A stretch of 64,000 nt of DNA from Candidatus Fermentibacter sp. (GTDB taxonomy: Bacteria > Fermentibacterota > Fermentibacteria > Fermentibacterales > Fermentibacteraceae), in contig JAUCPW010000060.1 in the NCBI GenBank assembly GCA_030373045.1, positions 57,493 to 121,492 of the forward strand, in the 5' to 3' direction. The notes below the pieces were generated by a model. The model was given only the letters and a program-made list of their open reading frames with translations. It made no database searches and had not been told where the DNA came from. Of the stretch, positions 1 through 7,244 are shown piece by piece; position 1 is the stretch's first letter, and every line of letters starts with the position of its first letter. The position numbers were made by a program, and so were the translations under genes.

Positions 1-785
1 TGTTCGAGGAATGTGTACCGGAACGTCGTCCCCCAGCCATACCCGCCGGTAAGATGGTGGAGCAGAGGCGCGAGGACTGTCGAGGCTGCCGCGCACAGCA
101 CGGTCGTGACCCTCGGGAAGGCCGGCCTGGCCAGCGCGAAGGCGCACAGGGGCAGGACGAACAGGAGCAGGTCGGTCCTCACCAGGACGCACAACGGAAA
201 CATGGCCGGGGCTGCCCTCCTGCCCCGGAGCAGGAGCGCGGTGACCGACACGGCGCAAAATGAGGCCAGAGCGTCCGGGGTGGCATGGCGGGCCACCTCG
301 ACCAGGCCTGCCCCCAGGCTCCCGATGGCGACTGCGGCCGTTCGTCCGGGCGTGCGCCTGCCCGGGACCAGCTGCAGCAGCAGCAGGAGCGTGGCGATGG
401 CCGCGGCGGTGGATATCGCGGAAGACGCCTGCAGCGGATCGAGCCCGGCCTCCGTCAGCCCGGCCAGGAGGGCCGTGTAGACGGGTCGGGTCCTGTAGAA
501 CGGCAGGTGCTGGAGGAGGCTCGCATCGTCGGTGGCACGGGCGATGCGCCCGGGCGTCGAGGAGGCCATGTCGGCGTAGGCTTCGGGAGGGAGGGAGCCC
601 TCGAGGCTCCGGTACGTCTCCTCCCGGAGCGAGGACTCCGGCGTACCGCGCAGTTCGAGCGCGCAGGCGGTGTAGCCCGCAAGGTCCCAGTTGCACAGGG
701 GATCGGCGAGTCCGGCCCATGCGAGCACCGCGGCCGAAGCGAAGACCGCCGCGGCGGAGGCGGCCTGACGAAGCCCCTTCGGCAT
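1..785 (-). CDS. Partial polytopic membrane protein, GT-C glycosyltransferase-like (C-terminus outside window)
   Basis: Reading the minus strand from an ATG at 785, just after a TGAGG ribosome-binding-like stretch, the frame stays open for about 261 codons to the window edge. The protein starts with a hydrophobic helix, then a soluble first loop containing CNWDLAGYTACALELRG and RPVYTALLAGL. Several hydrophobic helices follow (LLLLLQLV, VTALLLRG, VRTDLLLFVLPL). An N-terminal helix, a long first extracytoplasmic loop and many later helices is the layout of GT-C (PMT/ArnT-like) glycosyltransferases, and RTDLLLF resembles segments seen in them. This family call is inference because no diagnostic catalytic motif is certain and the C-terminus is missing. 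The gene starts 16 bases after the stop of the exported protein at 802-1251 and is probably cotranscribed with it. Confidence 0.65.
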   Translation of the reverse strand, partial: MPKGLRQAASAAAVFASAAVLAWAGLADPLCNWDLAGYTACALELRGTPESSLREETYRSLEGSLPPEAYADMASSTPGRIARATDDASLLQHLPFYRTRPVYTALLAGLTEAGLDPLQASSAISTAAAIATLLLLLQLVPGRRTPGRTAAVAIGSLGAGLVEVARHATPDALASFCAVSVTALLLRGRRAAPAMFPLCVLVRTDLLLFVLPLCAFALARPAFPRVTTVLCAAASTVLAPLLHHLTGGYGWGTTFRYTFLE

Positions 786-801
786 CCTCAACGCACAGGG
801 A

Positions 802-1251
802 TCACGGGAGCCCGCTCCCGATCCCGACCGAGAGGACGAGGTCCTCGAGCGCCTCTCCGGAGATCCTCCTGTAGACTCCGCCGTACAGCGACACGAGCAT
901 GACGGAGACGGAGGCCTCCAGGCCCAGGAACGCCGAGTCGTCACCCTCCCAGACGTACATCCCCGACACGGCGAGGCCGCCCCCGTATGCCGGGAGGAAG
1001 CTCATCCACCTGCGCCCGCATCCTATCCCGAGCTTCATCCCGTCCCTCCCCGCATCCACGGAGACGCCTGCGACGGAATGGGAGAACCGGGACGATCCAT
1101 CGGGCTCGAGCAGGTTCAGGCCGATGCGACCGCCGAGATGGAGCGGCCAGGAGTATGTGGTCTGGGCCGTGGGGAAAAGGAAATGACCGCCTGCCGCGGG
1201 TGTTCCGGACGCTGCCAGCAGGGCGGCGAGCAGCAGCACGCATGGCTTCAC
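802..1251 (-). CDS. Small exported protein of unknown function
   Basis: This encodes 149 residues. The N-terminus MKPCVLLLAALLAASGTPAAGG is a clear signal peptide with a likely cleavage after the Ala-rich stretch. The mature part has alternating small and hydrophobic residues with many glycines (GGRIGLNLL, MKLGIGCGRRW, LYGGVYRRI), which suggests beta strands, possibly a small outer-membrane or periplasmic beta protein. I do not recognise a family. It is transcribed divergently from the M1 peptidase at 1370 and lies directly upstream of the partial membrane protein at 1-785. Coding is supported by the signal peptide and strong third-position G/C preference. Confidence 0.7.
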   Translation of the reverse strand: MKPCVLLLAALLAASGTPAAGGHFLFPTAQTTYSWPLHLGGRIGLNLLEPDGSSRFSHSVAGVSVDAGRDGMKLGIGCGRRWMSFLPAYGGGLAVSGMYVWEGDDSAFLGLEASVSVMLVSLYGGVYRRISGEALEDLVLSVGIGSGLP

Positions 1252-1311
1252 GTTCCACCTCCCGGGTGCGGCGTCCGGCCCGCCGTTGACCGGCAGCGGG
1301 GCCTCGTGCCC

Positions 1312-1317
1312 ATTATA
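1312..1317 (-). promoter_or_regulatory. Probable -10 element (TATAAT on minus strand) for the exported protein
   Basis: The minus strand reads TATAAT at 1317-1312, about 60 bases upstream of the ATG at 1251, inside the divergent intergenic region. No convincing -35 partner is visible. On the plus strand TTGACC at 1286-1291 lies 19 bases from CATTAT, a weak candidate promoter for the M1 peptidase. Confidence 0.35.
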
Positions 1318-1369
1318 TCACCGGGGCGGGCCGGTATTCCAACCCCTGTGCGCCACACCGGAGGTGACG

Positions 1370-4156
1370 ATGAGCCTGTTCATGCCGCTGTTGCTGCTGC
1401 CGTCCGCCCTCCCGGGGGCGGGATCCCCGTCTCCGGAGAGCAGGGCGGACTACAGGATCGAGGCGTCCCTCTCGCCCGAAAGCGTGCTGGTGACAGGGAG
1501 GATCGGGATAGACTTCATGCCCGCGTATCCCGCGGACACCCTCTGGCTCCACCTTTATCCGAACGCGTACCGCGATCCGTCGACATCCTTCGCAGGGGAT
1601 CTGGCAACGATGGGTTACTACGACTTCGCAGGGGCCTCGGACGACGAATACGGCTGGATACTGCTCGACGGATGGACCGTGGACGGCTGCCCGGTCGATG
1701 TCATGGTAGACGAGACGATCGGCTCCGTTGCCCTGGGGAGGACGGCCCAGCCCGGAGACACGCTGAGGCTCGAGGGCGGCTTCACGGTGAAGGTCCCCAC
1801 GATCTGGAGCAGGATGGGGCATGACGGAGACCACTACGAGATGACCCAGTGGTATCCGAAGATGTGCGTGCTCGACTCCGGAGGCTGGCACACATCCAGG
1901 TACCGTTCCGACGGCGAGTTCTACAGCGACTTCGGCGACTACCGGGTGACACTCACACTTCCTGACAGCTTCGTGACCGCCGCGACGGGCTCGGTGGACT
2001 CGGTGAGCTACTCGCCCGACTCCCTCTTCCGGACAGAGACCTGGACGGCATCTCCGGTGCACGACTTCGCCTGGGCCGCCGACCCCGCCTTCGTGCTCCT
2101 CGAGCACAACTTCATCCCTCCGGCCGGGTCGGGAGCCCCTCCCGTCAGGGTGCACCTTGCCGTGCAGGAATGCAGCGCGGATGCCTGGTCGGAAGTCGGC
2201 GCCTGGGCCGATTCCACGCTCCTCTACTACGGAGAGTGGTGCGGCTGGTACCCGTACGGCGATCTCTGGGTGGTCCAGAGCGCGATGTGGGGAGGCATGG
2301 AGTATCCCCAGCTCGTCATGGTCGAACCGTACGACCCCCCGTTCACCAGGTACTTCGAGATGGTGGTGATGCACGAGATAGGGCACCAGTGGTTCTACGG
2401 GATGCTGGGCAACGACGAGGTGGACGAGGCCTGGCTAGACGAGGGCATCAACAGCTTCTGCGAGATCAGGTACTTCGAGCGCAGGTACGGGATGTCGGGG
2501 AACATGACCAGCCTCCCGGGATGGGTCTCGGGCATATCCGACGCCGATTTCACGAGTTCGAGCTACGTCGGGATGGTCGCTTCCGGCGAGGAGGTGCCCG
2601 TGCTCAGCACGTCCACCGAGGCCGCCGGGGGCAGGTACGACTACGGAGCCCTCTACTACTCCAAGCCCGCCCTCTTCGTCAGGATGATCCAGAACCAGAT
2701 CGGAGACGAAGCCTTCGACGACTTCCTGCTCGTATACTGCGACAGGTTCAGGTTCCATCACCCGCGGACCGGCGATTTCATGGCGATCCTCGAGGAGGTC
2801 ACGGGCAGGTCCTGGCAGGAGGAGTCCGATTTCTGGCTCCGGACGACCGGATCGGCCGACGTCCGCGTCGAAGGGCTGGACTGGAGCGGAGACACCACTG
2901 TCGTCTGCGTGTCCGGAGACATCCCTCACCCGGTGGAGCTCGACCTTGCCGTAGGTCCTCCCGGCGGAGGCGTCTCGGCGCGGGTCGCGCTGACGCCCGG
3001 GGAGGTGTCGCAGGTCAGGATCCCGGGGCGGTGGTACAGGGCCGAGGTCGACCCCTGGACCCGCTTCCCCGACCGCCGTCCATGGAACAACTCCCTGCCT
3101 GCGGCGGGAACCGTTCGACCGATGATCGCTCCCATGGATCAGCCCTCGAGGTTCAACACGTGGCTTGCTCCGTTCCCGGGATACGCGGACGGCGAATGGG
3201 AGGCGGGGATCTACGGCTCGACCCATTCCGCCAGCAACTGGGCGGGCGGGCCGCTCGAGGTCACCGGCTTCCTGAGGCTCCCGGTCGAAGGAGGCCGCCC
3301 CGGTTCCTGGGCGCTGGCCCTGGACAGGCCCCTGGCCCGGAGCACCACCGGTTCGACCGGCCTCTCGGTGGACATGTCCTCGATGTACGGTCGCGAGGAG
3401 GTCTCGGCATCGGTCTACAGGACGTTCGAGGGGGTCTACCCGTCGGATCCGTCCGGATCGGTCTCGGCCGGAGCCTCCTTCGAGAGCGTGTCGGACAACT
3501 CCATGCTGGACGGGTCGGAGTACGACGAGGGTTGCGGAGCCGTGCTGAATGCCTCGGCCTCGTCGTGGGACATGGGCATGTCCTCGTACAGGAATGCATG
3601 GATCGCTCTCCGGGGCAGCCCGGACTGGGACGGGGAGCCATGGATCGCGGTCGAGGCGGAGGGTTCGCTCGGGCTCACGGCCCTCCCGGGGACGCCGGGG
3701 ACGCGCGTGTTCGCCGGCTGCGCCTCGGAGGACACCCCGCTGCAGTACTCGTACCGCCCGGGAGGGGGCCTCGCATCATACGGGGCGCTCGGGTGGATGC
3801 TGCCGCCCTCGGGATACCTGTCGCCCCTGGAGCACTTCTTCGTCGAATCGGGCCCGGCCATGCCGGGTTACGGTGAAAGCGACCTGCACGGCACTGTCGG
3901 GATCGGGATCGGCGAGACCGTCTCGTTCTCGCCCCTGCCGGTCTCGGTCTTCGCCGATGTCGGCTGGATCGAGGACTCCTTCGGCGACATTAGCATGCCG
4001 GGCATGCTGGCGAACGCGGGCCTGAGCCTCCGGGCGGCCTTCGTCACGGCATGGTTCCCGGCGTGGGTCTCCGATCCGCCCGACGGAGAGGACGAATGGG
4101 AGATGCGCTGGAGGTTCGCCTTCAGCTTCTGGGGGCTGGCCTCGCTGCTGGGTTGA
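1370..4156 (+). CDS. Secreted M1-family metallopeptidase (gluzincin aminopeptidase) with long C-terminal region
   Basis: This is a zinc aminopeptidase, 928 residues from the ATG at 1370. The start was chosen for the GGAGGTGACG ribosome-binding site just before it and the signal peptide MSLFMPLLLLPSALPGAGS it creates. The M1 exopeptidase-like motif WGGMEYPQ precedes the zinc site HEIGHQWF (about residue 335), and the third ligand Glu lies in DEAWLDEGINSF about 20 residues later, giving HEXXH-X18-E. The family removes N-terminal amino acids from peptides, here outside the cytoplasm. About 370 residues follow the catalytic core. They are rich in Gly, Ser and aromatic residues and may form beta structure at the outer membrane; that part is unassigned. 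The gene converges on the ferritin-like gene with only 9 bases between them. Confidence 0.9.
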   Translation: MSLFMPLLLLPSALPGAGSPSPESRADYRIEASLSPESVLVTGRIGIDFMPAYPADTLWLHLYPNAYRDPSTSFAGDLATMGYYDFAGASDDEYGWILLDGWTVDGCPVDVMVDETIGSVALGRTAQPGDTLRLEGGFTVKVPTIWSRMGHDGDHYEMTQWYPKMCVLDSGGWHTSRYRSDGEFYSDFGDYRVTLTLPDSFVTAATGSVDSVSYSPDSLFRTETWTASPVHDFAWAADPAFVLLEHNFIPPAGSGAPPVRVHLAVQECSADAWSEVGAWADSTLLYYGEWCGWYPYGDLWVVQSAMWGGMEYPQLVMVEPYDPPFTRYFEMVVMHEIGHQWFYGMLGNDEVDEAWLDEGINSFCEIRYFERRYGMSGNMTSLPGWVSGISDADFTSSSYVGMVASGEEVPVLSTSTEAAGGRYDYGALYYSKPALFVRMIQNQIGDEAFDDFLLVYCDRFRFHHPRTGDFMAILEEVTGRSWQEESDFWLRTTGSADVRVEGLDWSGDTTVVCVSGDIPHPVELDLAVGPPGGGVSARVALTPGEVSQVRIPGRWYRAEVDPWTRFPDRRPWNNSLPAAGTVRPMIAPMDQPSRFNTWLAPFPGYADGEWEAGIYGSTHSASNWAGGPLEVTGFLRLPVEGGRPGSWALALDRPLARSTTGSTGLSVDMSSMYGREEVSASVYRTFEGVYPSDPSGSVSAGASFESVSDNSMLDGSEYDEGCGAVLNASASSWDMGMSSYRNAWIALRGSPDWDGEPWIAVEAEGSLGLTALPGTPGTRVFAGCASEDTPLQYSYRPGGGLASYGALGWMLPPSGYLSPLEHFFVESGPAMPGYGESDLHGTVGIGIGETVSFSPLPVSVFADVGWIEDSFGDISMPGMLANAGLSLRAAFVTAWFPAWVSDPPDGEDEWEMRWRFAFSFWGLASLLG

Positions 4157-4165
4157 GCGGCCCCT

Positions 4166-4672
4166 TCAGCGGATCCTGGCCCTCTCCATCATGGCCTCGT
4201 AGTCCTCGAGCAGCGACTGGAGGTCCTCCTCGTGCTCGACTTCGTCGGCCAGGATGGCCTGGGCCATGTTGTACGTCACCATGTCCTTCTGGAAGGTCTC
4301 CTTAACGAGGCGGTCGTAGACCTCGATGGCGCACTGCTCCCCCTTGATGTTCTGCTGGAGGACCTTCTGGATGAAGGGGTCCTCGGGGGCGTCGTAGCCG
4401 CAGTTCGAGAGCCCGTACCAGTCCCCGGGCTTCAGCACGGGCGTCCCCCCGAGCTGCACGATGCGCAGCGAAACCATCTCCGCGTGCCGCATCTCGTCGG
4501 CGGCGTGCTGGACGAGCTCTGCGACGGCCGCGTCCTTCATCGGGCCCATCACGACCTTCGAGCCGACCCAGTACTGGTAGTGCGCCAGCCACTCGTCCGC
4601 GAGGGCCCTGTTCAGCGTGGCCACGAGCCCGTCGACGTCTAGACCCACGATCTGCCTTCCCCTGGTTCCCAT
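4166..4672 (-). CDS. Ferritin-like diiron protein (bacterioferritin/Dps-like superfamily)
   Basis: This cytoplasmic four-helix-bundle protein has 168 residues, the usual size for bacterioferritin-type iron stores. Ferroxidase-type ligands are visible: Glu27 in ADEWLAHYQYW, Glu60 and His63 in ADEMRHAE, a Glu in IKGEQCAIEVYDRL, and Glu/His in ADEVEHEEDL. It would oxidise and store ferrous iron or scavenge peroxide, a common oxygen defence in anaerobes. The conserved Met of bacterioferritin that binds haem is not obvious, so a haem-free ferritin-like protein is more likely. It is a single gene between the M1 peptidase and a lipoprotein. Confidence 0.85.
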   Translation of the reverse strand: MGTRGRQIVGLDVDGLVATLNRALADEWLAHYQYWVGSKVVMGPMKDAAVAELVQHAADEMRHAEMVSLRIVQLGGTPVLKPGDWYGLSNCGYDAPEDPFIQKVLQQNIKGEQCAIEVYDRLVKETFQKDMVTYNMAQAILADEVEHEEDLQSLLEDYEAMMERARIR

Positions 4673-4732
4673 GCCAGTCCTCCCGTCGATACGGTCGATC
4701 CCGATCCGCGGCTCGCGCCGCGGAGCCTGCCT

Positions 4733-5557
4733 TCAGCGAACCGTCTCCGACGGCGCGGCGCTCCCGCCGCCGCCGGAGTCCTTGGTGCCGTCACCCATGA
4801 CGTAGACGTCGAAGAAGGTCTGGAAGTTCAGCCTGTTGTCGGCGGAGCAGGTGTCGAGGTAGGTCATCCCCGACTCGGTGACCCTGGCCGAGACGTTCTC
4901 GTTCGCGGCCAGGGCCCTGAGGACCGCAGCGGTCGTGGGGAATCGGAACGAGACCTCGTAGCCGCCCGAGGCGAGCTGCACGGGCGTCACGCAGGCGGCG
5001 GAACCCAGTGTGAACCTCGCGAACGGCGCACCGTCGGCCTCGAGGCGCAGGACCTCGGGCGAGCCCTGGACGTCGAGCCATGTTTCGTGGCTCGTGAGCA
5101 CCAGTGTCAGGAAGTACTCGCACTCACCGGAGGAGATGTCGCGCCATGTCTCCGGGTTGAGCGAGATGCCGCGGGGGCTCTCCTCGGGGATGGCGCTCCG
5201 CCTGCCGTTGATCCCGTTCCCGAGGACTCGGTAGATCACGAGCGAATCGATGGTCGAGACGATCGTTTCCAGGCGGGCGGTGCCGGGCGTGAGCGTCTGC
5301 ACCGAGGACCAGCGCCCGGGGATGATCGCACCCGTCCCCGAAGTGTCGGGGGGGACCGGCTGGACGGTGTCTCCGGAACCCGGGCCGGGGATGTGGGGTC
5401 CGGGCGGCACCGGGGTCCCGGATGAGGGCTTCACCACGAAGACGGTGTCCGGTCCGGGCTTTCCGGTATCCCCGTAGTTGTAGATGATGGTGGTGCTGGT
5501 GCACCCCGGCAGCAGCAGCAGGGATGCAATCCCGAAGAAGAGCACGATCCTCGTCAA
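4733..5557 (-). CDS. Lipoprotein of unknown function
   Basis: This encodes 274 residues from a TTG start at 5557, chosen because AAGGAGG lies 5 bases upstream. The N-terminus MTRIVLFFGIASLLLLPGC is a lipoprotein signal with lipobox LLPGC, so it should be processed by Lgt and LspA, both encoded in this window. A Pro/Gly-rich linker (about residues 35-75) separates the lipid anchor from a folded domain with two Cys residues (SGECEY and SAACVT) and a third at DTCSADNRLNF. I recognise no family. It is probably monocistronic, with a TATAAT about 40 bases upstream. Confidence 0.8.
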   Translation of the reverse strand: MTRIVLFFGIASLLLLPGCTSTTIIYNYGDTGKPGPDTVFVVKPSSGTPVPPGPHIPGPGSGDTVQPVPPDTSGTGAIIPGRWSSVQTLTPGTARLETIVSTIDSLVIYRVLGNGINGRRSAIPEESPRGISLNPETWRDISSGECEYFLTLVLTSHETWLDVQGSPEVLRLEADGAPFARFTLGSAACVTPVQLASGGYEVSFRFPTTAAVLRALAANENVSARVTESGMTYLDTCSADNRLNFQTFFDVYVMGDGTKDSGGGGSAAPSETVR

Positions 5558-5596
5558 GCCGGCCTCCTTGCCGATCCGCCCGACATGGGCGCAGCA

Positions 5597-5602
5597 ATTA
5601 TA
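5597..5602 (-). promoter_or_regulatory. Probable -10 promoter element for the lipoprotein gene
   Basis: The minus strand carries a perfect TATAAT here, 40 bases upstream of the TTG start at 5557, which leaves room for a normal 5' leader with the AAGGAGG site. The -35 region is not convincing. Confidence 0.5.
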
Positions 5603-5623
5603 GCCCGAGAGCCCCCCGGTGTT

Positions 5624-6319
5624 TCAGCCCGCGTCTCTGAAGAGCAGGAATCGCAGGCTCGCAGAGGGAGCGAAGCCGATCCTGGCCGCGCGCCTCCTCA
5701 GCCTCTCCCCCTCCGCGGCGAGTTCCCCGGCCCCGGGCGCGTCTTCCGGTATCCTGGCGGAATATGAATCGATGACGGCTCCGAGCCTCCCGATCTCCTC
5801 CGCTCCCGGAGAGGGACTTCCGCAGCCCTGCTTCGTACCCCGGCCGGCCCCGTCGTCGGTCCACGCCTCCAGGCGAAGCCCGTGTCCCGACAGGAGGCGG
5901 TGCATGGCCGCCCTCGTCATGGTCTCGAAGTGGGGGATCCCGTTCAGCCTGTCGATCCTGCCCCACCATGAGTGCATCAGCACGTGGGTCATTGACGGCC
6001 CCTTCTGCCCGTCCCGGTACATCTCGACCACGAGCATCGCCCCCCCGGGGCGGAGCAGTTCCGCCGCCCGGTCGACGACGATGGCGGGCCGCTCGAAGTG
6101 ATGGAGCGAGTTGACCACAGATACGAGATCGGCCGATCCGGGCCTGATGGGGGGGTTCGATGCGTCGCCTGCCGCCAGCGGGAGCCCTGCCGCGTCATCC
6201 TGTGCCCGGGCCGCCCTGAGCGCCTTCAGGGACGAGTCGAAACCCACCGGGACCGAGCAGGAAGGGCAGGCCGCGAGTATCGCGCGGAGGGAGTCCCCCC
6301 TGCCCGTGGCCACGTCCAC
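5624..6319 (-). CDS. Class I SAM-dependent methyltransferase (start uncertain, probably upstream)
   Basis: The Rossmann-type methyltransferase core is clear: motif I VDVATGRGDS, motif II VGFDSSLKALRAA, LVSVVNSLHHFERP (motif IV, LHH as in UbiE-like enzymes) and LLRPGGAMLVVEMY. The substrate is unknown. The first ordinary start is the GTG at 6319, which would begin the protein on motif I itself and delete the first strand. The same frame stays open upstream with sensible sequence (TPGDFDALLGRLEPRIC) and runs into the end of the DUF134-NifX gene. A GGAGG lies 8 bases before an in-frame ATC at 6394, so a rare start codon, translational coupling or a small sequencing error is possible. About 25 extra residues would then belong to the protein. 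Confidence 0.75.
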   Translation of the reverse strand: MDVATGRGDSLRAILAACPSCSVPVGFDSSLKALRAARAQDDAAGLPLAAGDASNPPIRPGSADLVSVVNSLHHFERPAIVVDRAAELLRPGGAMLVVEMYRDGQKGPSMTHVLMHSWWGRIDRLNGIPHFETMTRAAMHRLLSGHGLRLEAWTDDGAGRGTKQGCGSPSPGAEEIGRLGAVIDSYSARIPEDAPGAGELAAEGERLRRRAARIGFAPSASLRFLLFRDAG

Positions 6320-6383
6320 GCATATGCGGGGTTCGAGGCGCCCCAGGAGCGCATCGAAATCCCCGGGCGTGACCGGTGGGATC

Positions 6384-7175
6384 CTAGTGGTGATCCTGAC
6401 ATCCTCCGCCGTGGTGGCCGTGACCGGCGCAGACCGACCATGGGCCTGCCTTCGGGGCGCCGCCGGAGACCACGGCCGCGACAGCCTCGCCCACCGTGGA
6501 GGCCGAGACGATGTATACGTCTATCCCGGAGGCCGAGAGCCTTTCGAGCGCTCCAGCCCCCATGCCCGCTGCGGCCACCGCATCGGGCAGATCGCCCTCG
6601 AATGCCGCGAGGGGTCTGCACATGCCGTGGCCGTGCTCATGGCCCGGATTGGGCAGGTACGCAGCCGTCATCGTGGCGGTGTCTACCACCACGAATCCCG
6701 GCGCCGAGCCGAAGTGTTCGCAGATCGGGCTTTCCAGCCCGAGATCGGCCCTTGCCGGACAGGCGATTCTCATCACGGGACTCCCTTCGATCGATCCACA
6801 CGTCAGTGTACGGAGCGCCCCGCCCCGCGGCATGCCGCCCGGACCGCCCGCATCCGCCCTGCGGCAGGAGGGACAGGTGCAGCAGCCGTCCCCTGAGCCG
6901 TGCAGGCCCGGTTCCATCGCGAGAGCGGACCCTGTGACGACCGCACGGGCGGTCTTGCGCCTGGCCCTCTCGAGTATCCTGCCGAAGGTGGCCCTGGAAA
7001 CGCCCATGGAGCAGGCGCCCTCTTCCAGGTACAGGCCTTCGAGGTCGGCCAGCCTCAGGGCCTCCACCTCGTCGGTGCCCAGGACTTCGTCACAGGCTTC
7101 TCCACGGCCGTGGAAGACCGCGCGGCGACGAGCCGGGACATGCGAAACGTTGCAGGCGGTTCTGGGTCTGGCCAT
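6384..7175 (-). CDS. DUF134 (UPF0251) HTH domain fused to NifX/NafY-type cofactor-binding domain
   Basis: Residues 1-110 match the DUF134 family: start MARPR, then EVEALRLADLEGLYLEEGA and CSMGVSRATFGRILERAR, a sigma-70-region-4-like helix-turn-helix. After a Cys-rich linker (DGCCTCPSCRR), residues from about 130 form a dinitrogenase iron-molybdenum cofactor biosynthesis domain: MRIACPA, ICEHFGSAPGFVVVD, NPGHEHGHGMC and SASGIDVYIV. The tail CAGHGHHGGGCQDHH is a Cys/His cluster likely to bind metal. No nif genes are present, so a role in iron-sulfur or metal sensing is more likely than nitrogen fixation (inference). The ATG at 7175 matches the family start; a TTG two codons earlier is possible. 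There is no Shine-Dalgarno, and a -10-like CATAAT lies 5 bases before the ATG, so the mRNA is probably leaderless. Confidence 0.8.
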   Translation of the reverse strand: MARPRTACNVSHVPARRRAVFHGRGEACDEVLGTDEVEALRLADLEGLYLEEGACSMGVSRATFGRILERARRKTARAVVTGSALAMEPGLHGSGDGCCTCPSCRRADAGGPGGMPRGGALRTLTCGSIEGSPVMRIACPARADLGLESPICEHFGSAPGFVVVDTATMTAAYLPNPGHEHGHGMCRPLAAFEGDLPDAVAAAGMGAGALERLSASGIDVYIVSASTVGEAVAAVVSGGAPKAGPWSVCAGHGHHGGGCQDHH

Positions 7176-7183
7176 GGCCAATT

Positions 7184-7199
7184 ATGAGAATATTCTCAT
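7184..7199. promoter_or_regulatory. Perfect 16-bp palindromic operator candidate (ATGAGAATATTCTCAT)
   Basis: The 16-bp sequence is its own reverse complement and overlaps the likely promoter of the DUF134-NifX gene, ending 8 bases before its ATG. It resembles Fur-type 7-1-7 boxes (TGAGAAT/ATTCTCA arms) and could be bound by a Fur/DtxR-like metal regulator or by the DUF134 HTH protein itself. Confidence 0.55.
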
Positions 7200-7244
7200 T
7201 TCCCGTCCAGTCCCGGCCGGTGCTGGACTCGTCCGGCCGGCTGT

